This document shows positions 4,850 through 5,245 of a stretch of DNA of 5,245 nt, piece after piece. How positions within the stretch are numbered: the stretch's first letter is position 1; each line of letters opens with the position of its first letter. The notes beneath the pieces were generated by a model. It made no database searches. It was given only the letters and a program-made list of their open reading frames with translations, and was not told where the DNA came from. The DNA comes from Tannerella sp. (GTDB lineage Bacteria; Bacteroidota; Bacteroidia; Bacteroidales; Tannerellaceae), in contig JAIRYY010000031.1 of the NCBI GenBank assembly GCA_031267485.1, positions 1 through 5,245 on the forward strand. The letters run 5' to 3'. The position numbers and the translations under genes are program-made.

Positions 4850-5245
4850 TTATGAGCCATTCGCCGCCTTTGTCGGAACCCGTATGTTCTATCACTTTTG
4901 ATTTTACAAGGCGGGAAAGGATTTTTCTTACATGGCTTTCCGAAAGTGACAATTCATTTCCGATGGCTATTGCTGTAATTTTTGAGTTGTATCCAATCAT
5001 TTCCAGAATTTTATCCGCATGCTTAATGGTCGTATGATTACTGCTTTTTTCAACAGGATAGGCGCGTTCCCTTTCGTACCGGATGGTCAATCTGAAAACA
5101 TCCCCATCTTCCATAATGGGCGTGACGGACTTGTCTTTTACATAAAGCGGCAGGTAATGAAACATGTTCCTGACGCCTGACCCCAAATCTTCGCCCCATT
5201 CCAGTTCCCGAAAAACAGATGCAATTGCAGGGTTCTTGGGATGTG
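4836..5245 (-). CDS. C-terminal part of an AlbA_2/HATPase_c_4 family ATP-binding regulator (COG2865-like), 5' end outside the window
   Basis: The minus-strand frame stays open to the window edge, giving 135 visible residues before the TAG at 4838-4836; a TTG at 5186-5184 is internal and not the real start. The visible part begins HPKNPAIASVFRELEW and continues GEDLGSGVRNMFHY. This resembles the conserved NPxIAxxF...LGSGxRN segment that ends the ATP-binding (HATPase_c_4) domain in COG2865-type proteins, which usually carry an N-terminal AlbA_2 (Schlafen-like) domain, not visible here. After a beta-rich linker (about 35-60), residues about 75-133 form a winged helix: ITAIAIGNELSLSESHVRKI is the helix-turn-helix and EHTGSDKGGEWLI the wing. 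Such proteins are predicted ATP-dependent transcriptional regulators, often in variable genome regions; the target is unknown. The last residues MISD and the stop come from 7-bp repeat units, so the C-terminus may have been trimmed or replaced. Confidence 0.78.
   Translation of the reverse strand, partial: HPKNPAIASVFRELEWGEDLGSGVRNMFHYLPLYVKDKSVTPIMEDGDVFRLTIRYERERAYPVEKSSNHTTIKHADKILEMIGYNSKITAIAIGNELSLSESHVRKILSRLVKSKVIEHTGSDKGGEWLIMISD

Overview
The window looks like chromosomal DNA of a Bacteroidota bacterium, probably order Bacteroidales. Three signs agree. The genes have A-rich leaders and no clear Shine-Dalgarno sequence. Promoters match the Bacteroidota pattern TTTG / TAnnTTTG (ahead of rnr, the tRNA gene and, more weakly, the FKBP gene). 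The gene types fit: a 729-residue RNase R, an FkpA-like FKBP lipoprotein, and a COG2865-type ATP-binding regulator with the LGSGVRN signature. No species can be named from the sequence alone.

Layout from left to right. Positions 1-117 are the 3' end of an unrecognised + strand gene. Positions 118-923 are a long non-coding gap holding a repeat complex: a perfect 28-bp palindrome (203-230), an array of seven and a partial eighth 23-bp units (504-681), and a second palindrome with the same 8-bp tips but a different core (680-708). A good promoter (807-839) follows and drives rnr (924-3113). A small glutaredoxin/thioredoxin-fold protein follows after 25 bp (3139-3402), probably in the same operon. 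A strong hairpin (3423-3470) separates this operon from the convergent FKBP-type prolyl isomerase lipoprotein gene (3508-4380, minus strand). The FKBP gene diverges from a tRNA-Val(GAC) gene (4554-4628) that has its own promoter. After the tRNA come two short tandem arrays (4 x 12 bp, then 6 x 7 bp). The second array overlaps the end of a minus-strand gene (4836-5245, 5' end outside the window) encoding the C-terminal part of an AlbA_2/HATPase_c_4 family protein with a winged-helix tail.

The protein genes are mostly housekeeping: RNA turnover (RNase R), thiol redox or thiol-dependent chemistry (small Grx-like protein), and envelope protein folding (FKBP lipoprotein). No pathway links all of them. 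The unusual content is in the repeats. The 23-bp array varies only by transitions, and two of its variable positions keep a small + strand RNA hairpin paired through G-U wobble. Two genes (Grx-like and COG2865-like) take their last codons and stop codon from repeat sequence. The 7-bp array puts stops in all six frames beside the COG2865-like gene. I see no convincing new protein system; the repeat complex upstream of rnr is the best candidate for something undescribed.
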